Shown: positions 25,684-35,157 of the stretch, piece by piece
Numbering within the stretch: position 1 is the stretch's first letter
How the letters are laid out: every line of letters begins with the position of its first letter
NCBI RefSeq assembly: GCF_003610555.1
Contig: NZ_RAPQ01000009.1
Span: 186,001 to 250,000, forward strand
DNA from: Marinifilum flexuosum
GTDB taxonomy: Bacteria; Bacteroidota; Bacteroidia; Bacteroidales; Marinifilaceae
Length of the DNA: 64,000 bases
Reading direction: 5' to 3'
The notes under the pieces: model-generated
What the model was told of the DNA's origin: nothing
Seen by the model: the letters and a program-made list of their open reading frames with translations, nothing else
Databases searched by the model: none
Made by a program: the position numbers and the translations under genes

Positions 25684-26682
25684 AATGTAGTGATCCTGAG
25701 AAATCAGACCTATGGAACCCGAGTAGATTCCTCCTCCATGCATGCCATCGTAAACACGCACCACAATGGTATTTTTTTCGCTGGCACTTAGTAGGTTTGT
25801 TGGCAGGTAATAGCCTCTTAATTGCTGCCACGAATTGGAGCGTTCGTGAACGGTTTGTGGTTTAAATTCGCCCGACTGTCCTACCAGAACGCCATTTACA
25901 AACACCTGGTCGATGTCGTCAATCTTTCCCAAAACCAGCACCATTCTGTCTTTTACAAACTCCTCTTTCAGTTTAAATTCCAAGGCATAACAGGCGTATC
26001 CATCGTAGTTTTTATAGCCCTGATCTTCCCAGTTGCCCGGAACAATAATGTCATCCCAACTTTCCATTTGGTCGATACTTTCGTGTGCATACTGCCCTGT
26101 TTTAAATTTCCAGCTTCCGCTCAAATCAACATCCAGGGGAACTGCATCAACATCCATCATTACGCCAATATTTCCATGAATAATCCCACCTTCTCCTCCA
26201 TCGTCGTACACACGCACCGCAATGGTATTGGTCTCTTGTAACAAATCGGGAGGCAGTTTATAACTCCTGAAAACATTGTATGCCGTTGAGAATCGAGGCG
26301 GAAATTTACCTGACAATCCTATTCTTACTCCATTTACAAACACCTCATGCACATCATCGATATATCCCAACTGCAAATACAAAGCATGTTTGTCGTGCAA
26401 TTGTCTGGCACTAAAAGTAGTTCGATACCAGGCAAAGCCATCGTAACCATGGAAACCCTTGTTTTCCCACGCCGATGGAACATCAATCCACTCCCAGTCT
26501 GAATCGTTAAATTCAGGATTGGCCCACTCCTGCTTATCGCCAATGGAAAATTTCCAGCGATGGCTTAAATCCATTACCTTTTTTAAATCCTGGGCAAAAC
26601 TGATGCTTGCACAACCCATTATAAGGAACAGAATCAGGCTTAACTTGCTTAGTAGGTATGATATGTTTGAAGTATGAATCAT
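25654..26682 (-). CDS. Secreted protein with two galactose-binding-like (jelly-roll) domains
   Basis: The 342-residue product has a signal peptide (...MGCASISFAQ) and two copies of a roughly 150-residue beta-jelly-roll like the sugar-binding domain at the N-terminus of GH2 beta-galactosidases. Repeated elements are W(K/R)FSIGDKQEWANPEFNDSDW, VPSAWENKGFHGYDGFAWYR, GYIDDVHEVFVNGVRIG and AVRVYDDGGEGGI. No glycosidase catalytic domain follows, so it is probably a carbohydrate-binding or accessory protein. It is the third gene of a likely operon and a paralogue of the gene upstream. Its last ten or so codons lie inside dispersed repeat R4. Confidence 0.75.
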   Translation of the reverse strand: MIHTSNISYLLSKLSLILFLIMGCASISFAQDLKKVMDLSHRWKFSIGDKQEWANPEFNDSDWEWIDVPSAWENKGFHGYDGFAWYRTTFSARQLHDKHALYLQLGYIDDVHEVFVNGVRIGLSGKFPPRFSTAYNVFRSYKLPPDLLQETNTIAVRVYDDGGEGGIIHGNIGVMMDVDAVPLDVDLSGSWKFKTGQYAHESIDQMESWDDIIVPGNWEDQGYKNYDGYACYALEFKLKEEFVKDRMVLVLGKIDDIDQVFVNGVLVGQSGEFKPQTVHERSNSWQQLRGYYLPTNLLSASEKNTIVVRVYDGMHGGGIYSGSIGLISQDHYIKYWNKRRNK

Positions 26683-26701
26683 TATTCAGATAATTTAATA
26701 A

Positions 26702-27784
26702 TTAGTCGAACCAGTAATCCAAAAACTTTTGGAATGAACTTTTATTGTCCTTTAAGGATTTATCAATGATTGGACTCGCCGTTTCACGATCGGTAATTCC
26801 AATAGGTCCATCATAAATCCCTCCTGGTCCTGTATGATCTCTCACCATTATTTCAATGGTATTCTCCCCTCCCTTGTTCAATAAATTATCGGGAATATCG
26901 TATGCTCTGAGTATAAGATGATCAGAGCTGTATGAATACCTTCTGTGTTTTCTTCGCAGCTGACTGGACGATCCGATTTTTTCACCATTCAGATATACCT
27001 CATCCACGTCATCAATTCGCCCGGCAAACAATACCTGATCCCTGGTACTTAAATTGGCAGGATAGGTAAAGCTTTTGGTGTAAACCGCTCTTCCGTCGAG
27101 CTGATTGTACCCCCTGGCTTCCCAAAAGCCTGGAACAAAAATCTTTCCTTCGCGGTAGGTAATCACTTTTCGATTGCTTTCATCCGCCTCGATACTGGTT
27201 TCAAAATCCCAATATCCCGAAAGGTCCACATTCATTTTAAACTGATCGGAATCGAAAGAAATGTTAATCTCTCCTCCCGTTATGCCACCATCGTTGTAAT
27301 CGTCGTAAACCCGAACGGCAATCAGGTTGGCGCCTTCTTTATTTAAAATACTCTTAGGGATAGGATACATTCTTGGAATGCCAAAGGCCGTTTCTGATTT
27401 AGGCCCCATCTGCCCGCTTGCACCTACCAGTTTTCCATTTACATACACCTGGTCGGCATCATCAATATATCCCATGTTTAAATAAACATACTGAGCCGAT
27501 TTGGGAGGTGCAATGGTAAAAGTTCTGCGATACCATGCATATCCATTGTAATTCTGAAATCCATTCTGCTCCCACGATTGAGGGACAAATACTTTGGTCC
27601 ATTTTGAATCGTTGTAATCGGGGCTGGCCCACTGGGGATCATCCCCGATTGTAAATTTCCAGTATCCTTTCAGATTTACCAAGGATTCTAAATCCTTAGC
27701 ATGTACATTACCCGCCGAGAATGCTGTGATAATGACAAGTAGCAGAATCTTATTCAAACCCAATATTTTTATATTGCTATTCAC
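26702..27784 (-). CDS. Secreted protein with two galactose-binding-like domains (paralogue)
   Basis: The 360-residue product has a signal peptide and the same two-domain layout as its neighbour: YWKFTIGDDPQWASPDYNDSKW, VPQSWEQNGFQNYNGYAWYRRTF, GYIDDADQVYVNGKLVG, IAVRVYDDYNDGGI, then a second copy with VPGFWEARGYNQLDGRAVYT and GRIDDVDEVYLNGEKIG. It lacks a catalytic domain too. The tandem genes probably arose by duplication. It is 26 bp after the small periplasmic protein gene and 19 bp before its paralogue, so the three are likely transcribed together. Confidence 0.75.
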   Translation of the reverse strand: MNSNIKILGLNKILLLVIITAFSAGNVHAKDLESLVNLKGYWKFTIGDDPQWASPDYNDSKWTKVFVPQSWEQNGFQNYNGYAWYRRTFTIAPPKSAQYVYLNMGYIDDADQVYVNGKLVGASGQMGPKSETAFGIPRMYPIPKSILNKEGANLIAVRVYDDYNDGGITGGEINISFDSDQFKMNVDLSGYWDFETSIEADESNRKVITYREGKIFVPGFWEARGYNQLDGRAVYTKSFTYPANLSTRDQVLFAGRIDDVDEVYLNGEKIGSSSQLRRKHRRYSYSSDHLILRAYDIPDNLLNKGGENTIEIMVRDHTGPGGIYDGPIGITDRETASPIIDKSLKDNKSSFQKFLDYWFD

Positions 27785-27810
27785 TTTTATATCTATTAAC
27801 CTGAATTCTG

Positions 27811-28179
27811 TTATTTTTTCTCCTGGATTGCAAACTTCAAACGCAATGCCAATTCTTCTCCACTTAATGCTGCACTTGTTTTAATCTTCTTGTTTTCAAA
27901 CTTCTTACGGATCGCCATTTTTAGCTCTTCGTCAAAACCGATCACCTTGCTAAGCACCACTTCGTTGTTTTCATTTACAGTGCATCGCAATACGATCATT
28001 TCCGATTCGCCACTTCTTACATAGTCGGTAAAATTAACATGGCTGGCAACTTTTTGAATCTTCTTTAAAACTGCGCTTTTCTCTTTTTCTATTTTTTTGG
28101 TTTCAGGCGTAATTGCCATTCCTAAATTAACAGTTAACAAACATGCTAAAACAATCATTGTAATTTTTAAGCTTTTCAT
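27811..28179 (-). CDS. Small periplasmic protein, possibly TonB-C-like
   Basis: The 122-residue product has a signal peptide (MKSLKITMIVLACLLTVNLGMA). The remaining part, EMIVLRCTVNENNEVVLSKVIGFDEELKMAIRKKFENKKIK, recalls the strand-helix-strand pattern of TonB C-terminal-like domains, which in this phylum also occur in small stand-alone periplasmic proteins. The match is weak. It is the first gene of the three-gene unit downstream of the two-component system, with candidate regulator boxes in its upstream region. Confidence 0.5.
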   Translation of the reverse strand: MKSLKITMIVLACLLTVNLGMAITPETKKIEKEKSAVLKKIQKVASHVNFTDYVRSGESEMIVLRCTVNENNEVVLSKVIGFDEELKMAIRKKFENKKIKTSAALSGEELALRLKFAIQEKK

Positions 28180-28592
28180 GACCCTAATTTTTTTATAGTT
28201 TACATTTTGGTTAGAAATTTTTAGAAGATCGGAATCGCGCGCCTTCCGTTCTTTTCTAATCTTAAATTTCTAATGTAAAATTAGGGCTACTTTAAATCAT
28301 AAGTGTCACATCAAAATCAGCAATTGTCATAAATTGTCACAGACAATGAACAATTATCAATTAACAAAGATTAATTAACACTTATCCTATTGACTATCTA
28401 TTACTTACTATACATGCCTGTTTTTTTTATCTAATACTCTAAAATTTCATTTTCTCCCCTTTTAGGGGATCCCGTCCCGAATTAATCGGGATCGTGGAGG
28501 CGACAGCCAAAAGGGTGCTTTTTAATTGTCTAATCAATACATTTATTTTAACCCTTAATTGGCATTAATTGATCATTGTTAATTGTACATTG
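28180..28592. promoter_or_regulatory. Upstream region with phased TGTCA direct repeats
   Basis: In this 413-bp gap, AAGTGTCA (28301-28308), AATTGTCA (28322-28329) and AATTGTCA (28332-28339) are direct repeats spaced 21 and 10 bp, in step with the DNA helix, as expected for tandem OmpR/PhoB-type binding. Short palindromes CCCC-tttta-GGGG (28456-28468) and TCCCGA-attaa-TCGGGA (28475-28491) follow and may mark the end of the regulator transcript. Confidence 0.45.
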
Positions 28593-29282
28593 CTAATTGC
28601 TCACCAGCCTATATCCTACTCCATGCACCGTTAATATGATCTTGGCATGATTTGGATCGTCTTCTATTTTTTGTCTCAGCTTCAATATAAAATTGTCGAT
28701 GGTTCTTGAGGTGGGTTGATATTCGGTTCCCCAAACCTCATCCAACAAATCATCTCTGCTAACGGTTTTGTTCTTGTGATTCCACAGGTAGTGAAGAATT
28801 TCCACTTCCTTATGCGACATTTTCACCTCTTCTCCCTCAACAAAGCCTTCGAAGGATTTAAAATCCACGCTTAATCGTCCAAGTTCTATTTTTTCCACCT
28901 CATTGTTAGCCGGTACATTCTGAGTTCGGCGCAAAACCGCACGAATTCTGGCCAACAACTCTCTCAAACCAAATGGTTTGGTAATGTAATCATCGGCGCC
29001 AAGCTCCAAACCCAAAACCTTATCAATCTCCTCTCCCTTTGCTGTAAGCAGGATAATTGGGGTTTGAATGCCTTTGGCTCTTGCTTTTTTACAGATGTCG
29101 AATCCCGAAATTTTTGGAAGCATTACATCCAGCAATACCAGGCTGTAATGGTTCTCCATAATCTTGTTCAAGCCAGTTTCTCCATCTTCGGCCGTATCCA
29201 CCTCGTACGATTCAAATTCTAAATTGTCTTTTAAACCCATTAACATGCTGGGCTCGTCTTCTACTATTAAAATGGGATACAT
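28593..29282 (-). CDS. OmpR-family response regulator
   Basis: The 229-residue product has a receiver domain (about 1-115) with the phospho-acceptor Asp52 in LVLLDVMLPK, the acidic pocket ED (8-9), Thr in LLTAKGEE and Lys in DYITKPFG. A winged-helix DNA-binding domain follows (about 130-228: LGRLSVDFKS, SHKEVEILHYLWNH, RTIDNFILKLRQKIEDDP). It is 29 bp downstream of its likely partner kinase. Possible targets are the kinase operon itself and the downstream 27.8-25.7 kb unit, where phased direct repeats are found. Confidence 0.93.
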   Translation of the reverse strand: MYPILIVEDEPSMLMGLKDNLEFESYEVDTAEDGETGLNKIMENHYSLVLLDVMLPKISGFDICKKARAKGIQTPIILLTAKGEEIDKVLGLELGADDYITKPFGLRELLARIRAVLRRTQNVPANNEVEKIELGRLSVDFKSFEGFVEGEEVKMSHKEVEILHYLWNHKNKTVSRDDLLDEVWGTEYQPTSRTIDNFILKLRQKIEDDPNHAKIILTVHGVGYRLVSN

Positions 29283-29311
29283 TTTCTATATGATTTGAAA
29301 TGATTCAATGT

Positions 29312-30838
29312 TTATTTTACCGGAAACAACAAACTAAAGCAGGATCCTTTTCCAAACTCACTTGTCAGTTCAACCTTGCCATGATGTGCTTCCATAATGT
29401 GTTTTACAATGCTCAAGCCAATACCAGATCCTTTTGCCTTATGTGCCAAATTGCCTGTTGTTACCCTGTAAAACTTATCGAATACCATTGGCTGATCTTT
29501 CTTTTCAATTCCAATGCCGTAATCCTTCACATCCACACGAACAAAATCTGCATCCAAGTAGGTAATCAGCTCAATCTTTTTGATATCAGCACTGTATTTC
29601 ATTCCATTGTCGATTAAATTGATGATGGCTTCGGCAACGGCTTCTTTGTCCAGCTTGATATCAGGAACCTGATCTGCCAATTGCAATTCAATCTCAAAAC
29701 CATTCTGATCGAAATGGTCCTGGTAATTTGCCAGGATGTTCTCGATTTCGGCATTCAAATTCGTATTGGTAAAGTGATATTCTCTTTTCCCACGCTCAAT
29801 TCTACTAAAATTCAGAATCTTATTCACCATGCGCGACAAACGGTTGGCTTCGGTATTGATTACCTTATAATACTCCATCTTCTTCTCTTCGGTGGGAATG
29901 CGTCCCATTTCAAGAGTTTCCGAGTACATATTAATTAAAGCCAATGGCGTTCTGATCTCGTGAGAAACATTGGAAATGAATTCTGTTTTCATTTGATTCA
30001 ATCTAATCTGTTTCCTGATATTTTTGTAGACAAACCAGGCTGCCAAGAGCAAAATAAGATCCATCACAACCAAAAGAACAATATTGGTGCGTGTTCTTTC
30101 CCTTACCAAATCTTCAATAGTATTTCCGCGCATCTGAATACCCAACTGGTAAGCGGGAAACAACCAGATGTCTTTCTTCTGGGTGATGTTTTTGTCCTCA
30201 TCGGACTGAATCTGGTTGGCATACACTTCTTCTGTTTCATTCTTAAACACAGAAATGTAGAAACGCTCCTGGGCCACCGACTGAATCTTTGGCCCCATAT
30301 TTTCGCTAATAAATTTATCGGTATCAACCAGTAGCAATACTGTTTTCGCAGATAAACTATCCTTTTGCAAGGCAAATGCAAACAAACTTTTGCCTGCCAA
30401 TGAATTGGGCAAAGCTTCAATTTTTCGATAACCACTTTTCACATATCGCTGTAAAAGCTCAATCTTATTCAGGTTGGCCGCAAAATCAAGTTCAAGAGTT
30501 GAGATTAAATTGGCTAAACTATCTTCCGGGATTTTCTCTTTTGTGAACAGCTTAAAATCATCATCTCTGATTCCTACAGCATCTATCGAGTAATTTTTTA
30601 ATAATAAAGTATTGATGTCTTCCGTTTCACGCTCCAAACGGTTTGCCCAACCACTCAGCACATCATCCGAATATTGATTCAGGGAAAATAAAACCGACTC
30701 CAGTTGTCCTGTGTAAATGGAATCGATAACCGCTTCGTTCTTACTTAAGTTACTGATTTCGTAAGCAGAAAAGAACAGGGATGGCAGCACCAATATCAGG
30801 GTTAAAACAATACCGATTTTCAATCCGGGTTTTATCAT
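29312..30838 (-). CDS. Membrane-bound sensor histidine kinase
   Basis: The 508-residue product has two membrane segments (about residues 8-28 and 252-271) enclosing a roughly 220-residue periplasmic sensor region without a recognised domain. Then come a HisKA dimerisation domain with phospho-acceptor His293 in SNVSHEIRTPLAL and a HATPase domain with INLIDNGMKYS, DYGIGI and GSGIGLSIV. It is probably the partner of the OmpR-type regulator 29 bp downstream. What it senses is not visible. Confidence 0.92.
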   Translation of the reverse strand: MIKPGLKIGIVLTLILVLPSLFFSAYEISNLSKNEAVIDSIYTGQLESVLFSLNQYSDDVLSGWANRLERETEDINTLLLKNYSIDAVGIRDDDFKLFTKEKIPEDSLANLISTLELDFAANLNKIELLQRYVKSGYRKIEALPNSLAGKSLFAFALQKDSLSAKTVLLLVDTDKFISENMGPKIQSVAQERFYISVFKNETEEVYANQIQSDEDKNITQKKDIWLFPAYQLGIQMRGNTIEDLVRERTRTNIVLLVVMDLILLLAAWFVYKNIRKQIRLNQMKTEFISNVSHEIRTPLALINMYSETLEMGRIPTEEKKMEYYKVINTEANRLSRMVNKILNFSRIERGKREYHFTNTNLNAEIENILANYQDHFDQNGFEIELQLADQVPDIKLDKEAVAEAIINLIDNGMKYSADIKKIELITYLDADFVRVDVKDYGIGIEKKDQPMVFDKFYRVTTGNLAHKAKGSGIGLSIVKHIMEAHHGKVELTSEFGKGSCFSLLFPVK

Positions 30839-30858
30839 TCGCTTTGCTTTTGTTTACC

Positions 30859-30889
30859 CAAATATAAGCATTAATGATGACGATAAAAC
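30859..30889 (-). promoter_or_regulatory. Candidate promoter of the two-component operon
   Basis: On the minus strand TATATTTG (30859-30866) is a perfect -7 box (TAnnTTTG). A weak GTTT stands 19 bp upstream in the -33 position. The box is 20 bp from the kinase ATG. Confidence 0.45.
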
Positions 30890-31112
30890 AGGTGAAGCTT
30901 TTCTGTGCCCATAAAACTTATACCAATTGAATTATCAAATTGGCCAATTGGAAACTTTTAGATTTATTCAGCTTATGTAATTGTTTAATTAATATTGTTC
31001 TCTATACTGTAAACCTTTATGCCATTTTTTGCGTAGACCTGAGATAATCCCTATTTTTAACCTAAGTGATGTATTGATTTTGAGCTGAGCGATAATATTG
31101 GATATTTATACC

Positions 31113-33044
31113 ATGACTAAAAACTTACAATTATTTGCCCCTTTGAAACTTTGTTTGTTCATCATTTATTTCTTCTCTACAAATACGGTATATTCTTCGC
31201 CATCTAATGATCCACAAGCTGAAAACAAAAAAATTCTCATTCTGCATTCCTATCATGAAGGGTATAATTGGACCGATAGAATAATGGAAGGAATCAATTC
31301 GGTATTTAAGCAAGAAAATGTTGAATTGTTTGTGAATTACATGGATACAAAACGCTGTGTTAACGAAGATTACTTCTCTCTGCTCTATCAGATATACAAA
31401 CAAAAGTATGCCCAGGTACAGTTTGATGCCATTTTATCCACTGATGATCATGCTTTAAATTTTTTGCTTCACTACAAAGAGGATCTCTTCCCAGATGTAC
31501 CACTTGTTTTTTGTGGAATTAATGATTTCCAACCAGAACAAATCAAGAATCATAAAAACATTACAGGAACATTCGAAACCTATGATGTGTTTGGAACAAT
31601 TCATCTTATTCGAAAACTGCATCCCAATCTTTCATCCATTGCTGTGATTAATGATGCCAGCATTTCGGGTCAGGCATTTCTAAACAGAGTCAATCGAGTA
31701 GAACAAAGTCTGAAAGACTCTTTACTAATTGAACACTTGTCGAATCTTTCAAGGGATAGTTTGCAGATCCGTTTGAGTCAATTGCCAAAAGGTTGCGCTG
31801 TGATTTGGGGGATTTATATAAAGACTCCATCGGGAAAGGTTTTAACCCATAAGGAAAGTATCAATTTGGTGAAGCAATCAACCAAACTTCCTGTTTATTG
31901 CATTTGGGATGTGGTTGGATCAGGAGTTATTGGAGGCAAAATTACCAGTCCTTTTTATCAGGGAGAAAAAGCTTCAAAATCGGTTATGCAAATTCTAGCA
32001 GGAAAAGACATTTCGAAGATGGAAATTTCAGGAAGTCCAATGATTTACAAGTTCGATCATAGCATGCTAAAAAAGTATGATATTTCAGAAGATGATCTTC
32101 CTTCCAATCGTATCATTATTAACAAAGATGATTCTATTTACGAGCAATACAAAAGCCTGATCTGGACAACTGCAATCATTATTTCAGTGCTCATGTCTAT
32201 TATCCTTGGGCTATCTCATTTGCTTAAGAAAATAAGCGCAACCAGTAAAAAGCTCACACTTGCAAATCACGAATTGGAAATCGCCAAAGACAAGGCAGAG
32301 GAAAGCGATCGTTTAAAAACCAGTTTTCTGGCCAATTTGAGTCATGAGATTAGAACACCCATGAATGGTATTGTAGGATTTACAGAGCTTTTGGAGTTTA
32401 AAAATATAAGCGCTGAAAAACAGAGAAAATATATCAATATGATTAAATTGAGCAGTCAACGAATGCTCGAGCTAATCAATAATTTGGTTGATATCTCTAG
32501 AATAGAAACAAATCAGATTGAGATTATAAAGAGTGGTACCAATCTCAGTGAGGTAATGCAAAACATGTATCACTTCTTCTTGCCTATTGCTCAGAAAAAG
32601 AATTTAAATCTTCGATATAGCATTGATTTTTCACAAGAATTCCCTCTGATAAATACCGACCAAACCAAACTTGAACAGGTTATTTCCAACTTGCTAATTA
32701 ACGCAATCAAATTCACTCAATATGGTGAAATTGAACTTGCCTGTAAAATGGCAAATAATCTCCTGACTTTTTCAGTTTCAGATACCGGAGTTGGTATTGA
32801 TGAAAGCATGCATCAAATCATTTTTAAGCGATTCAGGCATGCCGAAAACAAATCAACAAAAACCGAAGAAGGAAGTGGATTGGGGCTTGCCATCTCAAAA
32901 TCAATAGTGGAATTGATGGGCGGTGAAATTAGAGTTGAATCAGAATTGAACAGAGGTTCAAAATTCATTTTTACATTGCCATTTGAAGAGGCTTTGGAAA
33001 ATGAAAATCAAGAACAGAATTCAAAGCTTACCTCAAGTAAGTGA
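31113..33044 (+). CDS. Histidine kinase with periplasmic ABC-type substrate-binding sensor
   Basis: From the ATG at 31113 the product has 643 residues; the upstream TTG at 31098 is less likely. A signal/anchor segment is followed by a periplasmic domain (about 38-345) that resembles ABC-transporter substrate-binding proteins of the tryptophan/tyrosine type (KILILHSYHEGYNWTDRIMEGI, LVFCGINDFQPEQI, GVIGGKITSPFYQGEKAS). Then come one membrane segment (about 350-370), HisKA with His411 in ANLSHEIRTPMNG and HATPase (DTGVGI, GSGLGLAIS). No response regulator is adjacent. It is an orphan sensor, divergent from the two-component operon. Confidence 0.88.
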   Translation: MTKNLQLFAPLKLCLFIIYFFSTNTVYSSPSNDPQAENKKILILHSYHEGYNWTDRIMEGINSVFKQENVELFVNYMDTKRCVNEDYFSLLYQIYKQKYAQVQFDAILSTDDHALNFLLHYKEDLFPDVPLVFCGINDFQPEQIKNHKNITGTFETYDVFGTIHLIRKLHPNLSSIAVINDASISGQAFLNRVNRVEQSLKDSLLIEHLSNLSRDSLQIRLSQLPKGCAVIWGIYIKTPSGKVLTHKESINLVKQSTKLPVYCIWDVVGSGVIGGKITSPFYQGEKASKSVMQILAGKDISKMEISGSPMIYKFDHSMLKKYDISEDDLPSNRIIINKDDSIYEQYKSLIWTTAIIISVLMSIILGLSHLLKKISATSKKLTLANHELEIAKDKAEESDRLKTSFLANLSHEIRTPMNGIVGFTELLEFKNISAEKQRKYINMIKLSSQRMLELINNLVDISRIETNQIEIIKSGTNLSEVMQNMYHFFLPIAQKKNLNLRYSIDFSQEFPLINTDQTKLEQVISNLLINAIKFTQYGEIELACKMANNLLTFSVSDTGVGIDESMHQIIFKRFRHAENKSTKTEEGSGLGLAISKSIVELMGGEIRVESELNRGSKFIFTLPFEEALENENQEQNSKLTSSK

Positions 33045-33100
33045 ATAAGGAATTAGAATTTGACAACTTTTCCACTTTTCCAGACTTTCTGAAAAAAAAC

Positions 33101-33129
33101 AAGCCATGACTCAAAATGAATCATGGCTT
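33101..33129. terminator. Bidirectional terminator between the sensor kinase and acr3
   Basis: AAGCCATGA (33101-33109) pairs with TCATGGCTT (33121-33129). Eight A precede it and GATTTTT follows, so it can serve both converging transcripts. Confidence 0.75.
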
Positions 33130-33153
33130 TGATTTTTCGAATTACATTTTATC

Positions 33154-34239
33154 TTACTTATTTTCAGAATTATTGGCACATTTAACGACATCTACCTTGC
33201 CACCAAAATATTTATTTTTAAATCGTAAAGCTACATTTACCAATGCGATTAATACAGGTACTTCTACCAATGGTCCGATTACCGCTGCAAAAGCTACCCC
33301 CGAATTAATTCCAAATACCGCAATGGCTACTGCAATGGCCAATTCGAAATTGTTACTTGCTGCAGTAAACGACAAACTTGTTGTTTTCGAATATCCTGCC
33401 TTGAATTTGTGTCCCATAAAGAATGAGATCAGGAACATTACCACAAAGTAGATCACCAATGGAATGGCAATACGCACCACATCGAATGGCAACTGCACAA
33501 TGTATTCTCCTTTCAGGGAAAACATTACAAAAATGGTAAATAACAATGCAAACAAGGTAAGCGGACTAATTTTTGGAATGAATTTCTTCTGATACCAGTC
33601 TTTTCCTTTTGCTTTGATTCCGAAGTAACGAGTAAGCATTCCTGCAAAGAATGGAATTCCAAGATATATTAATACACTCTCGGCAATATCGCCCATTGTT
33701 ACATCCACTACCGAACCTTCAAGACCAAAATACTCAGGCAATACCGTAATAAACACATAAGCATATACCGAGAAGAACAGTACCTGGAATATGCTGTTAA
33801 AAGCTACCAATCCTGCAGCATATTCAGGATCTCCTTTGGCCAAATCGTTCCATACAATTACCATGGCAATGCACCTTGCCAAACCAATCAAAATCAAACC
33901 AGTCATGTATTCAGGATAATCCTGTAAGAAAACAATTGCCAAAGCGAACATTAAAGTTGGACCCAACAACCAGTTCTGCACCAAGGATAAGATTAAAATC
34001 TTACGGTTTTTAAACACATCCTTTAACTCTTCATATTTTACCTTTGCCAATGGAGGATACATCATGATCACCAATCCTATGGCAATCGGAACATTTGTTG
34101 TTCCAACCGATAGTTTATTCCAAAATCCAGCCATGGCAGGAAAAAAATAACCTGCTCCCACACCTATTGCCATTGCAGCAAAAATCCACAAGGTTAGGTA
34201 TCTATCCAAAAAGGACAATTTTTTATTTAAAGATCCCAT
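33154..34239 (-). CDS. acr3: Arsenite efflux transporter, ACR3 family
   Basis: From the ATG at 34239 (the upstream TTG at 34287 adds no family sequence) the product has 361 residues and about ten membrane segments. It matches ACR3 arsenite permeases, including [13 protein letters not shown] and the region [21 protein letters not shown] with the conserved Cys123 needed for arsenite transport. The second half has [19 protein letters not shown]. It exports As(III), the product of ArsC. It is the last gene of arsR-arsC-acr3, with a terminator just beyond it. Confidence 0.92.
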   Translation of the reverse strand: MGSLNKKLSFLDRYLTLWIFAAMAIGVGAGYFFPAMAGFWNKLSVGTTNVPIAIGLVIMMYPPLAKVKYEELKDVFKNRKILILSLVQNWLLGPTLMFALAIVFLQDYPEYMTGLILIGLARCIAMVIVWNDLAKGDPEYAAGLVAFNSIFQVLFFSVYAYVFITVLPEYFGLEGSVVDVTMGDIAESVLIYLGIPFFAGMLTRYFGIKAKGKDWYQKKFIPKISPLTLFALLFTIFVMFSLKGEYIVQLPFDVVRIAIPLVIYFVVMFLISFFMGHKFKAGYSKTTSLSFTAASNNFELAIAVAIAVFGINSGVAFAAVIGPLVEVPVLIALVNVALRFKNKYFGGKVDVVKCANNSENK

Positions 34240-34306
34240 AATATTTAAGTTTAAAGTATTCGGAATTGAATAATTATTAATTACCAATTATTCATTCCCC
34301 TTTACC

Positions 34307-34732
34307 TTATGCTTTCTTTAAAATGTATTCTTCATTGAATTTTGCAAAATCTCTTCTGATCTCATCACGAACACGACGGAATACATCAAAAATTTCTTCT
34401 TCAGTTCCTTCTGCATAAGCAGGATCATCAAAACCAATATGAAGACGGGTTCCTACTGGTCCCAGGAATGCCGGACATGCATCTTTAGCACCACCACATA
34501 CCGAAATCAAAAAATCAACACCCTCATCCAGGAATTCATCTACCATTTTCGGACGATGAGAACTGATATCTATTCCTATTTCAGCCATCGCTTTAATCGC
34601 TAAAGGATGCACTTGATCTGCAATATTTGTTCCTGCAGATACAACTTCCAGTTCCGGATTAATATCTCTCAAAATTGCTTCACCCATCTGACTTCTACAT
34701 GAGTTTCCTGTACACAACACCAATACTTTCAT
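34307..34732 (-). CDS. arsC: Arsenate reductase, thioredoxin-coupled (LMW-PTPase type)
   Basis: The 141-residue product has the low-molecular-weight phosphatase loop C7-TGNS-C12-R13-S. Two more cysteines lie at 79 and 86 (SVCGGAKDACPAF), with spacing 72 and 7 identical to Cys10, Cys82 and Cys89 of the S. aureus pI258 enzyme. It therefore should reduce arsenate by the triple-Cys relay fed by thioredoxin. FDDPA is present as the conserved loop. It lies 39 bp after arsR and 67 bp before acr3. Confidence 0.93.
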   Translation of the reverse strand: MKVLVLCTGNSCRSQMGEAILRDINPELEVVSAGTNIADQVHPLAIKAMAEIGIDISSHRPKMVDEFLDEGVDFLISVCGGAKDACPAFLGPVGTRLHIGFDDPAYAEGTEEEIFDVFRRVRDEIRRDFAKFNEEYILKKA

Positions 34733-34771
34733 TCTTAATTCATTTAAATCAGCTAAATAGCTGAGAATTTA

Positions 34772-35098
34772 TTAACAAATTTTATTATCACTAGGAGTTA
34801 TTTCGTCGAATAAATTGCCAAAAACATGGTTTAGTTTTTCGATTCCTTCTTTATTCAAACAATACTTAATTTTCAACCCTTCCACATCTCCCTGAATTAA
34901 TCCAATAGACTTCAATTCCTTTAAATGCTGAGAAACTGTTGTTCTGCTAAGAGGTAAATAATCCGAGATATCACCGGAAATACAAGTTGGAGTCGAAGCT
35001 AAAAACTGCAATATGGCAATTCTCGCAGGATGAGACAGTGCCTTTGCCAATGAGGCAATTTCCTGCTGCTTATCATCAAATAATTCTAATTTCTTCAT
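34772..35098 (-). CDS. arsR: ArsR-family metalloregulator
   Basis: The 108-residue product is a winged-helix ArsR/SmtB regulator (SLAKALSHPARIAILQFL, LPLSRTTVSQHLKELKSIGLI). The frame could extend to an ATG at 35140, but a strong promoter -7 box lies inside that extension, so 35098 is the likely start. The classic ELCVCDL arsenic site is absent. The cysteines are Cys39 (TPTCISG), Cys80 (IKYCLN) and Cys108 (last residue), suggesting a different As(III)-binding arrangement. It likely represses its own operon. Confidence 0.88.
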   Translation of the reverse strand: MKKLELFDDKQQEIASLAKALSHPARIAILQFLASTPTCISGDISDYLPLSRTTVSQHLKELKSIGLIQGDVEGLKIKYCLNKEGIEKLNHVFGNLFDEITPSDNKIC

Positions 35099-35126
35099 AG
35101 TTCTCCATTGCTTATTTCTAATGTCG

Positions 35127-35157
35127 CAAACATACGTCATTAATCTAAAAGTGCAAA
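35127..35157 (-). promoter_or_regulatory. Ars operon promoter
   Basis: On the minus strand TTTG (35154-35157), a 19-bp spacer and TATGTTTG (35127-35134) match the Bacteroidota consensus perfectly. It is 29 bp from the arsR ATG at 35098. An ArsR operator is expected to overlap it. Confidence 0.7.
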
